This document shows, piece after piece, positions 63,931-64,000 of a stretch of DNA of 64,000 bases. Source of the stretch: Duganella fentianensis (GTDB lineage Bacteria > Pseudomonadota > Gammaproteobacteria > Burkholderiales > Burkholderiaceae_D); the NCBI RefSeq assembly GCF_009857835.1, contig NZ_WWCL01000002.1:1148897-1212896 (forward strand). The letters run 5' to 3'. The notes under the pieces are model-generated. The model saw nothing but the letters and a program-made list of their open reading frames with translations. It was not told the origin of the DNA and did not search any database. Position numbers and translations under genes: made by a program. The stretch's first letter is position 1; each line of letters opens with the position of its first letter.

Positions 63931-64000
63931 CGGCCGCAAGGCCGGATTTTAGGAGCAAAGGCATGACGAAAAGAACAAGACGGAACCACTCAGCGGCGTT
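63864..64000 (+). mobile_element. Left end of an IS3-family insertion sequence, continues past window
   Basis: A TGAGG-starting segment with TTTTTCGGACAG at 63889-63900 resembles IS3-family terminal repeats, and 99 bases from its start comes the ATG of an OrfA-like protein. The exact terminus is inferred; the right end is outside the window. Confidence 0.5.
63963..64000 (+). CDS. IS3-family transposase OrfA, partial (runs off end)
   Basis: Only 12 codons are visible: MTKRTRRNHSAA, which is the typical N-terminus of IS3-family OrfA (helix-turn-helix) proteins of the MxKRTRRNHSPAFKAKV type. AGGAG lies seven bases before the ATG. The frame is open to the window edge. Confidence 0.75.
   Translation, partial: MTKRTRRNHSAA

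Overview
The window looks like chromosome of a GC-rich betaproteobacterium, most likely Oxalobacteraceae (Massilia / Duganella / Janthinobacterium type). The grounds are the gene families (AidB, RhlE, ThyA, FolA, AroC, Dcd, several c-di-GMP proteins), two PEP-CTERM exosortase substrates, dense packing with ATGA or TGATG overlaps, and strong GC bias giving long antisense shadow ORFs. The genus is inferred from memory of these families.

Bases 1-44470 are ordinary core genome. In order: an acyl-CoA dehydrogenase (AidB type) divergent from a thiolase and a catalytically degenerate crotonase, with a perfect 20-bp palindrome between them; a GGDEF-EAL protein coupled to an HDOD protein; MFS transporter and aroC; a REC-GGDEF-EAL response regulator; CBS protein; O-acetylhomoserine sulfhydrylase and a hydrolase; PEP-CTERM and YihY/BrkB proteins; wrbA and an FAD oxidase; an FtsX-type permease with an AttH/CrtC-like protein but no adjacent ATPase; an MsbA-like exporter; threonine-aldolase-like enzyme; rhlE; thyA, hydrolase and folA; a large amino-acid decarboxylase; a repeat protein; a Cpx-like envelope-stress locus; dcd; a hydrolase; a PEP-CTERM protein; and the 3' part of comEC. 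The Cpx-like locus has three exact GTAAA-N5-GTAAA boxes, two in the Spy/response-regulator divergent promoter and one upstream of a FlxA-like gene.

At 44470/44471 comEC stops matching. Beyond it begins DNA starting TGTACA with five same-direction copies of a 17-18 bp repeat ending AGTTCTGCCCT. This resembles the end of a Tn7-like transposon. Everything from there to base 64000 is accessory and visibly less GC-rich, especially 60-63 kb. The other end of the element and its transposition genes are not in the window.

The accessory cargo falls into modules. (i) A double-XRE regulator divergent from an eight-gene operon holding a compact flagellin, two lipoproteins, two HAD-domain proteins and three unknowns; I know of no described system with this content. 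(ii) A nuclease/helicase pair resembling Hachiman (HamAB). (iii) An H-NS-like protein and a small unknown. (iv) A tightly packed operon VWA / PP2C phosphatase / kinase-OB / CoiA-like nuclease: a TerY-P-type phosphorylation triad plus a nuclease. (v) A KAP-type P-loop NTPase divergent from a Mrr-like nuclease whose 3' end appears to be overwritten by an IS3-family element that runs off the window. Taken together it is a defence-rich island sitting in a DNA-uptake gene.
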